Shown here in pieces: positions 10,019 through 18,417 of a stretch of DNA of 64,000 nucleotides (within the stretch, counting starts at the first letter, position 1; each line of letters starts with the position of its first letter). A program made the position numbers and the translations under genes. The stretch lies in contig NZ_JAFLNC010000004.1 in NCBI RefSeq assembly GCF_017313765.1, positions 124,001-188,000 on the forward strand, written 5' to 3'. This DNA comes from Sneathiella sedimenti. GTDB taxonomy: Bacteria > Pseudomonadota > Alphaproteobacteria > Sneathiellales > Sneathiellaceae. The notes under the pieces were generated by a model, which was not told the DNA's origin, searched no databases, and saw only the letters and a program-made list of their open reading frames with translations.

Positions 10019-11074
10019 ATGAGTGAGGACGCAGAAATCCTGTTCGAGATAAGAGGCGCGATTGGCCTTGTCACGCTGAACCGTCCGAAGGCGCTGAATG
10101 CGCTCACCCACGAGATGTGCCTCGCGTTGGATGCAAAGCTGAAAGAATGGGAAACGGAAGCGGGCGTACAGGCCGTCCTGATCGAGGGGGCAGGTGAGAA
10201 AGCCTTTTGCGCCGGCGGCGATATCGTCAAGCTTTATAACGAGGGCAAGAGCGGCGGTGACTATCCCTATCATTTCTACCGCGATGAATATCTTCTCAAT
10301 ACGCGGATCAAGCATTTCCCGAAGCCTTATATTGCGCTGATCGACGGGATCGTCATGGGCGGCGGCGTTGGCGTTTCGGTCCACGGCAGCCACCGCATCG
10401 CCACCGAACGCACCCTGTTCGCCATGCCCGAAAGCGGCATCGGCCTCTTCCCCGATGTGGGCGGGACCTATTTCCTGCCGCGCCTGGAAGGGGAACTTGG
10501 CATGTATCTCGGCCTTACCGGGGCACGGCTTAGAACAGCGGATTCCGTCTTTGCCGGGATCGCCCAGCGCTATATCCCGTCCGAGAAGCTGCCCGCATTG
10601 AAAGACGCCCTCGCCGCGCATGAGTTTGCGGGCGATACCAGCGCGGAGATTGACGCGCTGATCGAGAAATTTGCCGCCGACTCCGGCGATGCGCCGATTG
10701 CAGACACCTTGCCCGCGATCAACCGCCATTTCGCACGAGGCTCGGTCCCGGCGATTATCGAGAGCCTGCAAGCCGATAGCGACGCGTTCGCGACGAAGAC
10801 AGCTGACAGCCTGCTCACCAAGTCACCGACCAGCATGAAGCTTACCTTTGAGCAGCTCCGACGCGGCGCGAAACTTGATTTTGACGATTGCATGCGGCAG
10901 GAATTCCGCATGGTCAACCGCGTCATCAAGGGGGTTGATTTTTATGAGGGCACCCGCGCCGTTGTCATCGACAAGGACCAGTCCCCGAAATGGAACCCGG
11001 CCCGCCTTGATGAGGTGAGCGACGCGGAGATTGAGGCCTATTTCGAAGCCCTGCCTGACGGAGAGTTGTTCTAG
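10019..11074 (+). CDS. 3-hydroxyisobutyryl-CoA hydrolase (crotonase superfamily)
   Basis: The 351-residue length exceeds simple crotonases and fits the HIBCH subfamily. HIBCH signatures are AFCAGGDIVKLY, GIVMGGGVGVSVHGSHRIAT and MPESGIGLFPDVGGTYFLPR, where the glutamate and aspartate are the hydrolase catalytic pair. The enzyme frees 3-hydroxyisobutyrate from CoA in valine catabolism. It starts 3 bases after the acyl-CoA dehydrogenase stop, so the two form an operon. Its product would be the substrate of a 3-hydroxyisobutyrate dehydrogenase such as the candidate at 4413. Confidence 0.92.
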   Translation: MSEDAEILFEIRGAIGLVTLNRPKALNALTHEMCLALDAKLKEWETEAGVQAVLIEGAGEKAFCAGGDIVKLYNEGKSGGDYPYHFYRDEYLLNTRIKHFPKPYIALIDGIVMGGGVGVSVHGSHRIATERTLFAMPESGIGLFPDVGGTYFLPRLEGELGMYLGLTGARLRTADSVFAGIAQRYIPSEKLPALKDALAAHEFAGDTSAEIDALIEKFAADSGDAPIADTLPAINRHFARGSVPAIIESLQADSDAFATKTADSLLTKSPTSMKLTFEQLRRGAKLDFDDCMRQEFRMVNRVIKGVDFYEGTRAVVIDKDQSPKWNPARLDEVSDAEIEAYFEALPDGELF

Positions 11075-11081
11075 CGTCCGC

Positions 11082-11384
11082 CTACCAGAGCGGTTTGTCG
11101 AGCCCTTCGAGCAGGACGAACTGCCCTTCGGCGGCGTCCTTTCGGGCGTCGCGCGCCTTCCGGTACTCGGGGCTGTCGTAGAACGCCTTCGCCGCCGCCA
11201 TATCCGGATATTCAAGGAGGACCATTCGCCGGGTTTCCGTCGGCCCTTCCAGTGTTTCCATCGCCCCGCCGCGTGTTAAATACCGTCCGCCGTATTTTTT
11301 GATGGCGATCGGCGCAAGGGATTTATAGACTTCATACTGCTCGGGGTCGGTGACATCGATCCGGGCGATCATATAAGCGGGCAT
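11082..11384 (-). CDS. DUF1330 domain protein
   Basis: This small protein of 100 residues has a dimeric ferredoxin-like alpha/beta fold pattern. It begins MPAYMIARIDVTDPEQYEVY and contains KYGGRYLTRGG and the C-terminal YRKARDARKDAAEGQFVLLE, all characteristic of DUF1330. The biochemical role of the family is unknown. Homology begins at this ATG, although the frame extends to 11438. It is convergent with the HIBCH gene and divergent from the enoyl-CoA hydratase gene at 11437. Confidence 0.88.
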   Translation of the reverse strand: MPAYMIARIDVTDPEQYEVYKSLAPIAIKKYGGRYLTRGGAMETLEGPTETRRMVLLEYPDMAAAKAFYDSPEYRKARDARKDAAEGQFVLLEGLDKPLW

Positions 11385-11436
11385 TTTACGGTCCTTTTCT
11401 GCGATCCAATTAATAAAAACAATAAGGGGGAATAGC

Positions 11437-12231
11437 ATGAGCTACAAGTATGTAACAGTCACACGGGAAGGGCGCATCGCCACCGTCCGCTTCGATCGGG
11501 GAACCGATGTCAACGCCATGTCCATCGAGCTGATGGGGGAACTGACGGATGTCGCCCGCTCGTTTGAGGGGGATACGGAACTGAGCGCCATCATCCTCAC
11601 CGGCAACGGGAAAAATTTCACCGTCGGCTATGACCTGAAGGACCCCGCGGTCAAGGCGCGGGTCTCGGCCGGCGTGATGGACCGGCGGGAGATGCTGAAA
11701 GTCGGCCCGAAGATGAGCAAGGCGTGGGAGGATCTGGAGCCCATGACTATCGTCGCCGTGGATGGCTATTGCATCGGCGGGGGCGTGGCCCTCTCTGTTG
11801 CCTGCGATATGCGCGTTGCGTCAAAGGGCGCGACCTTCTGGGTGCCGGAAATCCGCAACGGCATGAACATGAGCTGGCAGTCCGTGCCGCGTATGGTCAA
11901 CCTGATGGGCCCGGCCCGTACCAAGCAGCTCTGCATCATTGCCGACAAGATCAGCGCCGATAAAGCCATGCAATGGGGCCTCATTGAGGAAGTGGCGGAG
12001 GAGGGCGGCGCCTACGCGCTCGCGCTCGAATTCGCAAAGAAAATTGCCGCCATGCCACCGCTCCCCGTCCGCATGATCAAGCAGGGCGCCTCAGTTGCCG
12101 CCAACGCCCTCAACCACGCCGTCAGCTATATGGATATGGACCAATACACCGTCGCCATCACCTCCGAAGACCACGCCGAGGGCATCAAAGCCTTCCTCGA
12201 AAAACGCGACCCGGTGTTTAAGGGGCGGTAG
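11437..12231 (+). CDS. Enoyl-CoA hydratase/isomerase family protein
   Basis: This is a crotonase-fold protein of 264 residues. The oxyanion-hole segments are FTVGYDLKD and GYCIGGGVALSVACDMRVAS. Of the two hydratase glutamates, the first position is alanine (GGGVALS) and the second is kept (WVPEIRNGM). It may therefore be an isomerase or another crotonase activity rather than a typical hydratase. It lies beside HIBCH and an acyl-CoA dehydrogenase. Its end marks the left border of the AT-rich reverse-transcriptase island. Confidence 0.85.
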   Translation: MSYKYVTVTREGRIATVRFDRGTDVNAMSIELMGELTDVARSFEGDTELSAIILTGNGKNFTVGYDLKDPAVKARVSAGVMDRREMLKVGPKMSKAWEDLEPMTIVAVDGYCIGGGVALSVACDMRVASKGATFWVPEIRNGMNMSWQSVPRMVNLMGPARTKQLCIIADKISADKAMQWGLIEEVAEEGGAYALALEFAKKIAAMPPLPVRMIKQGASVAANALNHAVSYMDMDQYTVAITSEDHAEGIKAFLEKRDPVFKGR

Positions 12232-12270
12232 TGGGGGAAAACTTAAATTTTTTTCTATCTTCTATTGAAT

Positions 12271-12298
12271 TTTGCAAACCTCAACACATGTATATGAT
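12271..12298 (+). promoter_or_regulatory. Candidate sigma-70 promoter for the RT leader RNA
   Basis: TTTGCA (12271-12276) and TATGAT (12293-12298) are separated by 16 bases and lie just inside the AT-rich island. Transcription would begin near 12305 and run through the hairpin-rich leader into the reverse transcriptase gene. AT-rich DNA gives such matches by chance, so confidence is modest. Confidence 0.3.
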
Positions 12299-12304
12299 GT
12301 TCGC

Positions 12305-12627
12305 AGGCTTGCCCTGTGTTCTATCCGCTAACAAAGATGAATAATCGGGGGTAGTGGAGTTGTGCTTAGAACTGTCAAGACCTATTGTGAATTCAGTTAT
12401 TGCGATGATTAAGTTCATTGCGATCTCCTCGAAATCGATCTGGTCTTGCGACCATAAGATTAATATCTTCATGGTTACTATATAGCACATGACGTCGAAA
12501 GACATGCAGACCTAGAGCAGATTGGATAAACATGCCTATTCTGCTCGCGTCCAATAGACGGGGTGGAGATGGTTAAGCGGGATGCAACCCGTTATGCTCC
12601 ACCCCTCTCGCATTATTGGGAGGGGGT
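12305..12627 (+). ncRNA. Candidate structured ncRNA/leader upstream of the reverse transcriptase
   Basis: Five hairpins lie one after another. 12450-12476 has GACCAT and AAGAT paired with ATCTT and ATGGTT around the loop TAAT. 12515-12546 has GAGCAGA paired with TCTGCTC and an 18-base loop. 12548-12560 is CGTC/GACG. 12576-12593 is AGCGGG/CCCGTT. 12601-12627 is ACCCCTCTC/GGGAGGGGGT with one bulged G. The octamer ATTGCGAT repeats directly at 12399 and 12417. Defence-associated RT systems such as DRT2 and DRT9 carry an ncRNA directly 5' of the RT gene. The RNA ends given here are estimates. Confidence 0.45.
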
Positions 12628-12628
12628 A

Positions 12629-14095
12629 ATGGACGATCAGATTTTAATGCAAAACGACCTTAAATGGTATCCGCACTTTGACGATGCGATTTCAGTTGAA
12701 GATGCAACTGAATATATCCAATCCCCAGAACTCGTTTCAAAGCACAACTTTTTTCCGTTTTTGAAGTATTCGCAAAGATGGACGAAATACGCAAAAAAGG
12801 GAGAAAAGGGTAAGGTCAAAGAACGCGAAATTAGATACGCGGCAAGAAAAGATGCGTATATCTATATGCATTATAGGCGAATTTTATCTAAATCATATGA
12901 ACAGTGTTTGTTAGCTTCGGGTCTTAATGAAAGTATTCTAGCTTATCGAAAATTGCTTAAGAAGGACGGCGTGTCCGGTAAATGTAATATCGATTTCGCG
13001 AAAGAAGCATTTGATGAAATTAAGCGTCTAGGGGATTGTACCGTAGTTGCTTTGGATATCAGTAGTTACTTTGAGTCGCTGGACCACGAACTTCTATATT
13101 GTTTGTGGTGTCAAATGCTAGAGGTTGAACGCCTTCCAAAAGATCATTTTCATGTTTTCAGGAATATAACATCATACTCAATCGTTGATCTTCAAGATGT
13201 TTATGAAAGGCTTGGTTACTTCGGCAATAAAACCAAGGGTAAAGCTGGTAATGATATTAAGGGCTATCTTGTCTCTAAGCGAGAAATGCCAACTAAACTA
13301 TGTGATGGTAAGACATTTAGACAGAAAATTATTGGTCATGGTGGAAAAGGAAAATCTCTAGTTCGTAAGAATTTCAAGCCTTATGGTATACCACAAGGAG
13401 CGCCGATTTCCGACTTGCTGGCTAACCTCTATTTACTCGAGTTCGATAAATTGGTTAATAGTTGGATGCAAGCAGTTGGCGGTAAATATTTGAGATATTC
13501 AGATGATATTTTGCTCATTTTACCAGGCGGAAAAAAAGAGGGAATCCAATATTTTAGGAAGGTTCAAGAATCCATAAATAAATTTGGGACGAAGTTAAAA
13601 ATATCCGACGCGAAATCTTCGGTTTTTGTTTTTGAAAATAACGGGGAGTTTCAATATTTCTCAGTTGTTTTTGGTGAAAAAGGAAAAAATGGTCTTGAAT
13701 ACCTAGGTTTTAGATATAATGGCAGGGCAGTTTTTATTCGGGATTCAACTTTATCTAACTTGCATCGTAAAATCACGTTTGAAGCTAAGCGGCAGGCATA
13801 CGCTCACGTATTGAGATATCCCGGAAAAAATATTGAGGAACTGAAATCACTATTCAATTATGAACAAGCTATCAAGAGATTTGGTCGGGTTGAGGACTTT
13901 GGGAGTGATGGCTTTCCGTCTGAGAAAAGTGTGTATAAATCATGGACGTTTTGGACTTATATCACAAGAGCAGTCAAAACTTTTCAAGGAACACGAAATA
14001 GATTTTATAGACAGATGAAATGTCATGAGAAAATTGTGAGAGATCGTATTGATGATGGATTGGCCCGCGCATTAAGACGAGTGAATGCCTCTTGA
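12629..14095 (+). CDS. Reverse transcriptase, probable UG/Abi (defence-associated, DRT2-like) type
   Basis: From this ATG the product has 488 residues. RT motifs appear in order: the motif A aspartate in VVALDISSYFESLDH, the QG motif in GIPQGAPISDLLANLYLLEF, the catalytic YSDD in LRYSDDILLIL, and LEYLGFRYNG. There is no intron maturase, endonuclease or retron-type VTG signature, which argues against group II introns. The family impression (KWYPHFD near the start, KEREIRYAARKDAYIY) is of DRT2/UG2-like antiviral RTs, from memory only. The gene is far more AT-rich than its neighbours and sits between two crotonase genes, so it was probably acquired. A GTG at 12563 and an ATG at 12569 are in frame, but 12629 has GGGAGG five bases upstream. 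Confidence 0.85.
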   Translation: MDDQILMQNDLKWYPHFDDAISVEDATEYIQSPELVSKHNFFPFLKYSQRWTKYAKKGEKGKVKEREIRYAARKDAYIYMHYRRILSKSYEQCLLASGLNESILAYRKLLKKDGVSGKCNIDFAKEAFDEIKRLGDCTVVALDISSYFESLDHELLYCLWCQMLEVERLPKDHFHVFRNITSYSIVDLQDVYERLGYFGNKTKGKAGNDIKGYLVSKREMPTKLCDGKTFRQKIIGHGGKGKSLVRKNFKPYGIPQGAPISDLLANLYLLEFDKLVNSWMQAVGGKYLRYSDDILLILPGGKKEGIQYFRKVQESINKFGTKLKISDAKSSVFVFENNGEFQYFSVVFGEKGKNGLEYLGFRYNGRAVFIRDSTLSNLHRKITFEAKRQAYAHVLRYPGKNIEELKSLFNYEQAIKRFGRVEDFGSDGFPSEKSVYKSWTFWTYITRAVKTFQGTRNRFYRQMKCHEKIVRDRIDDGLARALRRVNAS

Positions 14096-14150
14096 TTTTG
14101 CGTTAATGTTTTGGAAAGTGCAATTTAGGTTGTTCACCCACCCAACCCCC

Positions 14151-14175
14151 GCGTGACGGCGGTGTGCCGCCACGC
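14151..14175. repeat. GC-rich hairpin at the right edge of the RT island
   Basis: GCGT...GGCGG tgtg CCGCC ACGC forms a stem with a three-base bulge between the convergent reverse transcriptase and crotonase genes. There is no T-tract, so it may be a weak terminator or an intergenic palindromic unit. Base composition returns to GC-rich here. Confidence 0.4.
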
Positions 14176-14199
14176 CGGGTATAGGCGCTCACTAATCCC

Positions 14200-14976
14200 T
14201 TATGAAAATTTGCCGTGGCGGCCGGTGCCTTTGACGAAGGTTCCGGCGCCGGACTGGAAGGCGTCGCGGAAGGCGTCTTTCGCCCCCTCGATTTCTCGGT
14301 CGATGGCCTCTTCCTCGGGATAATCCCATTGGCGAATGGCTGACTTTCGATCGCAGAGCAGGGCCGATTGCGGGAACGCCGCAAGCTGCCTTGCGAGGTC
14401 AAGTGCCTCCTCCAGCGCCTTGCCCGTCTCCGCCAGCCGGTCGGCGAGCCCGATGCGATAGGCCTCTTCAGCGTCCACGGGCCGTCCCGTCATCAACATG
14501 TCGAGCGCGCGGCTCTCCCCGATGATGCGGGGCAGGCGCACCGTCGCGCCATTTGGCATCGGTCCGCCGAAGCGACGACAGAACACCCCGAAAACGGCGC
14601 TCTTGCTGGCGACGCGCATATCACACCAGACCGCGAGGGCAAGTCCCGCCGCGACCGCATGTCCCTCCACCGCCGCGATCACGGGTTTTTCGAGGCGGCG
14701 GCGGGTCGCGCCCTTGTCGGTGCCGGCCCAGCTAAATCCGATTGCACTGCCGGAGGCAATTTCTTCAAGGTCTGCCCCGGCGCTGAAATAACCGCCAGCA
14801 CCCGTCAGTATGGCGATGCGGGCCGTCTCGTCCTGCTCGAACTCCTGGAACGCGTCATGCAGGGCGCGCACCATTTCCACGGTGCAGGCGTTACGCTGTT
14901 CTGCGCGGTTGATGGTAACGATGGTGACGGGGCCATCCCTGGTCACCTCGATTTTGCCGTCGGCATATGTTTTCAT
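14200..14976 (-). CDS. Crotonase/enoyl-CoA hydratase family protein
   Basis: This crotonase-fold protein has 258 residues. FSAGADLEEIA and GHAVAAGLALAVWCDMRVAS form the acyl-CoA oxyanion hole. Neither hydratase glutamate is kept: the second region reads FGVFCRRFGGPMPNGATVRL. The same CRRFGVP-like variant occurs in a conserved crotonase subgroup of unclear reaction. It faces the reverse transcriptase gene tail to tail across 104 bases and is divergent from an alpha/beta hydrolase gene. Confidence 0.85.
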   Translation of the reverse strand: MKTYADGKIEVTRDGPVTIVTINRAEQRNACTVEMVRALHDAFQEFEQDETARIAILTGAGGYFSAGADLEEIASGSAIGFSWAGTDKGATRRRLEKPVIAAVEGHAVAAGLALAVWCDMRVASKSAVFGVFCRRFGGPMPNGATVRLPRIIGESRALDMLMTGRPVDAEEAYRIGLADRLAETGKALEEALDLARQLAAFPQSALLCDRKSAIRQWDYPEEEAIDREIEGAKDAFRDAFQSGAGTFVKGTGRHGKFS

Positions 14977-15148
14977 GATCTGACCTGTTGTTTTTATAGT
15001 TGGGGGCCGGTTGATCCCTGGCGACGTCCGCCCAAGGAAGTCGCCTTCAGGTTAAGAGAATTTCGCTTGAATTGCCAGTGAAAGAGCGATTAATCTGACG
15101 TTCCGGGCCGGTAGTACCCGTGCCGTAAATTCTATCTGTGAGTGCTGT

Positions 15149-15964
15149 ATGAGCCTGTTTCGAAAGATTATCCTCTCGATTATTGCGCTGGTGATGCTCT
15201 TTGGTGTGATCCCCTTTACGGGGATTTATTTTGCGCAAGGGGCGTTTGTCTTTCCGGTGCCCGATCGCGGGGCAGGGGAGGCCGCTGGCGGGTTCGAGGC
15301 GGTGACGATCACCACCGAAGATGGGGAGCAGCTCAACGCCTTCTATCACCCACCGGGGGAAAAGGCGGCGAGCATCCTCGTCTTTCATGGCAATGCGGAG
15401 ACAGCGGCGAACCAGATGACGCGCGGGCAGGCGCTGGCCACGGCGGGCTATGGCGTGCTGCTCGCGGAATATCGCGGCTATGGTGGCAGCACGGGCAAAC
15501 CGTCGGAGGCGGGGATCATCACCGATGGCCTCGCATCCTATGATTTTCTGGTGGCGAAGACGGAGGGGCCGGTCGGCATTCTCGCCCATTCGCTCGGCAC
15601 CGGGGCGGCGATCCCCGTGGCAGCGGCGCGCGATCCCTTCGCGGTGGTGCTGGAAAGCCCGTTTACGTCCCTGCTGGCCATTGCGCGCTATCGCGTGCGG
15701 TTGATGCCGCCGCTTGATTTCCTGGTGAAATACCCGTTCCGCAATGACGCAGTGATCGGGGAGGTACGCGCGCCGATCCTGATCATTCACGGCACCGAGG
15801 ACAGGGTCATCCCGTTTGAAGAGGGGGAGAAGCTCGCCACCCTCGCGCCGAAGGGCACCGCCTTTATCAAGATCGAGGGCGCCGGCCATAATAACCTCGG
15901 CCAGTATGACGACATAAAAATGGCGACCAGCTTCTTCACGAAAGCACTGGCCGCCAATCCGTAG
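15149..15964 (+). CDS. Alpha/beta hydrolase with N-terminal membrane anchor
   Basis: The 271-residue protein starts with a basic tip and one hydrophobic segment (about residues 8-31), a signal anchor. The hydrolase domain follows: the oxyanion region LVFHGNAETAANQ, the nucleophile serine in GILAHSLGTGAAI, the aspartate in IHGTEDRVIPFEEG and the histidine in EGAGHNNLGQYDD. This arrangement is like the BEM46/YfhR serine hydrolases. The substrate is unknown and probably met at the periplasmic face. Its stop is 16 bases from the convergent SDR gene. Confidence 0.85.
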   Translation: MSLFRKIILSIIALVMLFGVIPFTGIYFAQGAFVFPVPDRGAGEAAGGFEAVTITTEDGEQLNAFYHPPGEKAASILVFHGNAETAANQMTRGQALATAGYGVLLAEYRGYGGSTGKPSEAGIITDGLASYDFLVAKTEGPVGILAHSLGTGAAIPVAAARDPFAVVLESPFTSLLAIARYRVRLMPPLDFLVKYPFRNDAVIGEVRAPILIIHGTEDRVIPFEEGEKLATLAPKGTAFIKIEGAGHNNLGQYDDIKMATSFFTKALAANP

Positions 15965-15980
15965 CGCGAAACGCGCGCTT

Positions 15981-16745
15981 TTACTTCACATAGGCGTCGC
16001 GGAGTTTGCGCATGCCTTTCAGCCAGCGGTCATAGTCCGTTGCCTTGCGCTGGATATATTCGCGGACCTGCGGGTGGGGGAGGATAAGAAACTCTTCCTT
16101 GTCCATGGTCTCGACCACGCAGTCGGCAAGCTCTTCCGGTTCCATCGTGCCATCGACGGAGGCGACACTGCCGAGCCGGTCCTTGGTCATCGCGGTGCGG
16201 ACCTGCTGCGGGCAGAGGACGGAAACGCGTAACCCCTTGTCGCCGTAACGGATGGAGAGAGTTTCCGCAAAGGCGACCGCCGCATGCTTTGTCGTGGCGT
16301 AGGTCGCGCTGTCGACCTGCGAGAGCAGGCCGGCGGCCGAGGCGGTGTTGACCAGATAGCCGCCGCCATTGGCGATCATCTTGTCAACCACGGCGCGGGC
16401 GGCATAGACATGGGCCATCACATGGACATCCCAGTTCAGCTGCCAGATATCATTCGGCGTTTCTTCCCAGCCATAGCGGGCGAGGCCGGCGTTGGAGACA
16501 AAGATATCGATCGGGCCATAGGCCTCCTCCGCCTTGGCGACGAGGTTCTGGATGTCCGATTCTTTGCCGACGTTGGTTGGAACGGCGAGACCATTGACGG
16601 ATTTCGCCACTTCCTGGAGCGGTCCTTCCTGCAGGTCGGCGACGGTGATGCCCTTCGCCCCCTCCGCATGGAAGCGTTCGGCAAGCGCCTTTCCGATGCC
16701 GCTTGCCCCGCCTGTAATCACAACATTCTTGCCCGCTATTTTCAT
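15981..16745 (-). CDS. SDR family oxidoreductase
   Basis: This short-chain dehydrogenase has 254 residues. It has the cofactor motif TGGASGIGKALAERF near the N-terminus, NAGLARYGWEE in the middle, a serine in VNTASAAGLLSQ and the catalytic YATTKHAAVAFAE. The C-terminal third, with PHPQVREYIQRKATDYDRW, resembles SDRs found with acyl-CoA genes. It lies 60 bases downstream of the glutaryl-CoA dehydrogenase gene on the same strand and may be in one transcript with it. The substrate is unknown. Confidence 0.85.
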   Translation of the reverse strand: MKIAGKNVVITGGASGIGKALAERFHAEGAKGITVADLQEGPLQEVAKSVNGLAVPTNVGKESDIQNLVAKAEEAYGPIDIFVSNAGLARYGWEETPNDIWQLNWDVHVMAHVYAARAVVDKMIANGGGYLVNTASAAGLLSQVDSATYATTKHAAVAFAETLSIRYGDKGLRVSVLCPQQVRTAMTKDRLGSVASVDGTMEPEELADCVVETMDKEEFLILPHPQVREYIQRKATDYDRWLKGMRKLRDAYVK

Positions 16746-16805
16746 TTTTTCCTCCCGCAGCTTGAGGCTGCTTTATTGGTTTATGGGGCCGATTGTGGCG
16801 TTATT

Positions 16806-17999
16806 TCACGCGCCGGTAAAGGACTGAATGCCCGTCTGGGCGCGGCCCAGAATCAGCGCGTGCACGTCATGGGTACCCTCATATGTATTGACGGCCTCCA
16901 GGTTCATGACATGGCGGATGACGTGATATTCATCGGAGATACCGTTGCCACCATGCATGTCGCGGGCGGTCCGGGCGATATCGAGGGCTTTGCCGCAGGA
17001 GTTGCGCTTGATCAGCGAGATCATTTCCGGCGCGGCGCGGTTCTCGTCCCGCAGGCGTCCAACACGGAGGCAGCTCTGCAGGCCGATGGAGATTTCCGTC
17101 TGCATATCGGCGAGCTTTTTCTGGATCAGCTGGTTCGCGGCGAGGGGACGGCCGAACTGCTTGCGCTCCATTGTGTAGTTGAGCGCGGCCTGCCAGCAGA
17201 ACTCGGCGGCGCCAAGCGCGCCCCAGGCGATGCCGAAGCGGGCGGAGTTGAGGCATCCGAATGGACCGCCGAGGCCCTTGACACCCGGCAGCAGATTTTC
17301 TTCCGGAACGAAGACATTGTCCATGACGATCTCGCCGGTGATGGAAGCGCGAAGAGAGAATTTCCCTTCGATCTTCGGCGCGGAGAGCCCTTCCATGCCT
17401 TTTTCAAGGATGAAGCCGCGGATGACACCGTCATCGGTTTTCGCCCAGACGACGAACACATCGGCGACAGGGGAGTTGGTGATCCACATCTTCGCGCCGT
17501 TCAGGTTATAGCCGCCATCGACGGATTTCGCGCGCGTAACCATGGAGCCGGGATCTGAGCCGTGATCGGGCTCGGTCAGGCCGAAGCAGCCGATCCATTC
17601 ACCGGTCGCGAGTTTCGGCAGGTATTTCTGTTTCTGCTCCTCGGTGCCGTAGGCATTGATCGGATGCATGACGAGGCTGGACTGCACGCTCATCATTGAG
17701 CGATAGCCGCTGTCGACCCGCTCAACTTCGCGCGCAACAAGGCCGTAGGAGACATAGCCAAGACCGGCGCAGCCATAACCCTCGATCGTGGAGCCGAGAA
17801 GACCCAGTTCCCCCATCTCGGTGAAGATGGCCCGGTCAAAGGTCTCGTGGCGGTTCGCTTCCAGAACCCGGCTCATCAGCTTTTCCTGGCAGTAGTCGCG
17901 GGCGGTATCGCGGACCAGCCGCTCTTCTTCGGTCAGCTGGTCATCCAGCAGAAAGGGATCAACAGGGTCAAAAACGGGTTTGGAAGAGGCGCTGCTCAT
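16806..17999 (-). CDS. Glutaryl-CoA dehydrogenase-like acyl-CoA dehydrogenase
   Basis: This FAD acyl-CoA dehydrogenase has 397 residues, the usual glutaryl-CoA dehydrogenase length. Diagnostic segments are [52 protein letters not shown] and the catalytic glutamate in [16 protein letters not shown]. The enzyme oxidises and decarboxylates glutaryl-CoA to crotonyl-CoA in lysine/tryptophan breakdown. The ATG at 17999 has GGAG eight bases upstream, so the 29-residue extension to 18086 is not translated. The inverted repeat AATATA-N6-TATATT (18013-18030) lies just upstream of the ribosome site. Confidence 0.93.
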   Translation of the reverse strand: MSSASSKPVFDPVDPFLLDDQLTEEERLVRDTARDYCQEKLMSRVLEANRHETFDRAIFTEMGELGLLGSTIEGYGCAGLGYVSYGLVAREVERVDSGYRSMMSVQSSLVMHPINAYGTEEQKQKYLPKLATGEWIGCFGLTEPDHGSDPGSMVTRAKSVDGGYNLNGAKMWITNSPVADVFVVWAKTDDGVIRGFILEKGMEGLSAPKIEGKFSLRASITGEIVMDNVFVPEENLLPGVKGLGGPFGCLNSARFGIAWGALGAAEFCWQAALNYTMERKQFGRPLAANQLIQKKLADMQTEISIGLQSCLRVGRLRDENRAAPEMISLIKRNSCGKALDIARTARDMHGGNGISDEYHVIRHVMNLEAVNTYEGTHDVHALILGRAQTGIQSFTGA

Positions 18000-18156
18000 A
18001 AGGTTATCTCCGAATATATGTTTGTATATTTTGGCCGGGAGGCGGCATATGACCGTCTGTTTAGCCGCTTTGCGCTGCAACATCAATATGCTTCATGCGC
18101 GGGAACGATATATGCTAAGCTCATCCGGCGTCGGGAATTAAGCGGACAGACAGGCA

Positions 18157-18408
18157 ATGTCATCAGAAGAGAAAAGCGAATATATCGTCGAGTTCCAGCA
18201 GCATGGCACGTCCGTGAAAGTGTCGGTGATCGACCCCAGGACAATGCTGGAAGTTTCTATCGTCGGGCCGAGCTCGGCCGGGCAGGAGGAGCTTAAACGC
18301 ACGGCGCTCGCCAAGCTGCAATATGTGATGAACAAGAAGAAGGGGCCGCCGGCCACGGAGAAGACGTCTGCCCCCGATACGCCAAAGAAGCCGGGGATTG
18401 TCGTCTAG
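18157..18408 (+). CDS. DUF6898-like small conserved protein
   Basis: This 83-residue acidic/basic protein has the core VEFQQHGTSVKVSVIDPRT, EVSIVGPSSAGQEELKRTAL and AKLQYVMNKKK. I recognise it, with moderate confidence, as the alphaproteobacterial DUF6898 family, a small domain of unknown function. The C-terminus is a lysine/proline-rich tail. No signal peptide or membrane segment is visible. It is divergent from the glutaryl-CoA dehydrogenase gene and convergent with the phosphoethanolamine transferase gene, 9 bases away. Confidence 0.7.
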   Translation: MSSEEKSEYIVEFQQHGTSVKVSVIDPRTMLEVSIVGPSSAGQEELKRTALAKLQYVMNKKKGPPATEKTSAPDTPKKPGIVV

Positions 18409-18417
18409 CCTGGCGGA

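Noticed and set aside
12281-12505. 74-codon minus-strand frame as an independent small gene
   Set aside because: There is no ribosome site or family match, and it coincides with the hairpin-rich RT leader; kept only as an observation about the candidate ncRNA.
12563-14095. Group II intron or retron as identity of the RT gene
   Set aside because: There is no maturase or HNH region and no intron-type ends; the RT lacks the retron VTG signature and has a long C-terminal extension.
12232-14199. Target-site duplication or attachment repeats bounding the RT island
   Set aside because: I compared the two composition borders by eye and saw no convincing direct repeat, so the mechanism of insertion stays unknown.
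16284-17558. 424-codon plus-strand frame over the SDR and glutaryl-CoA dehydrogenase genes
   Set aside because: It is antisense to two genes with intact catalytic motifs, without a ribosome site.
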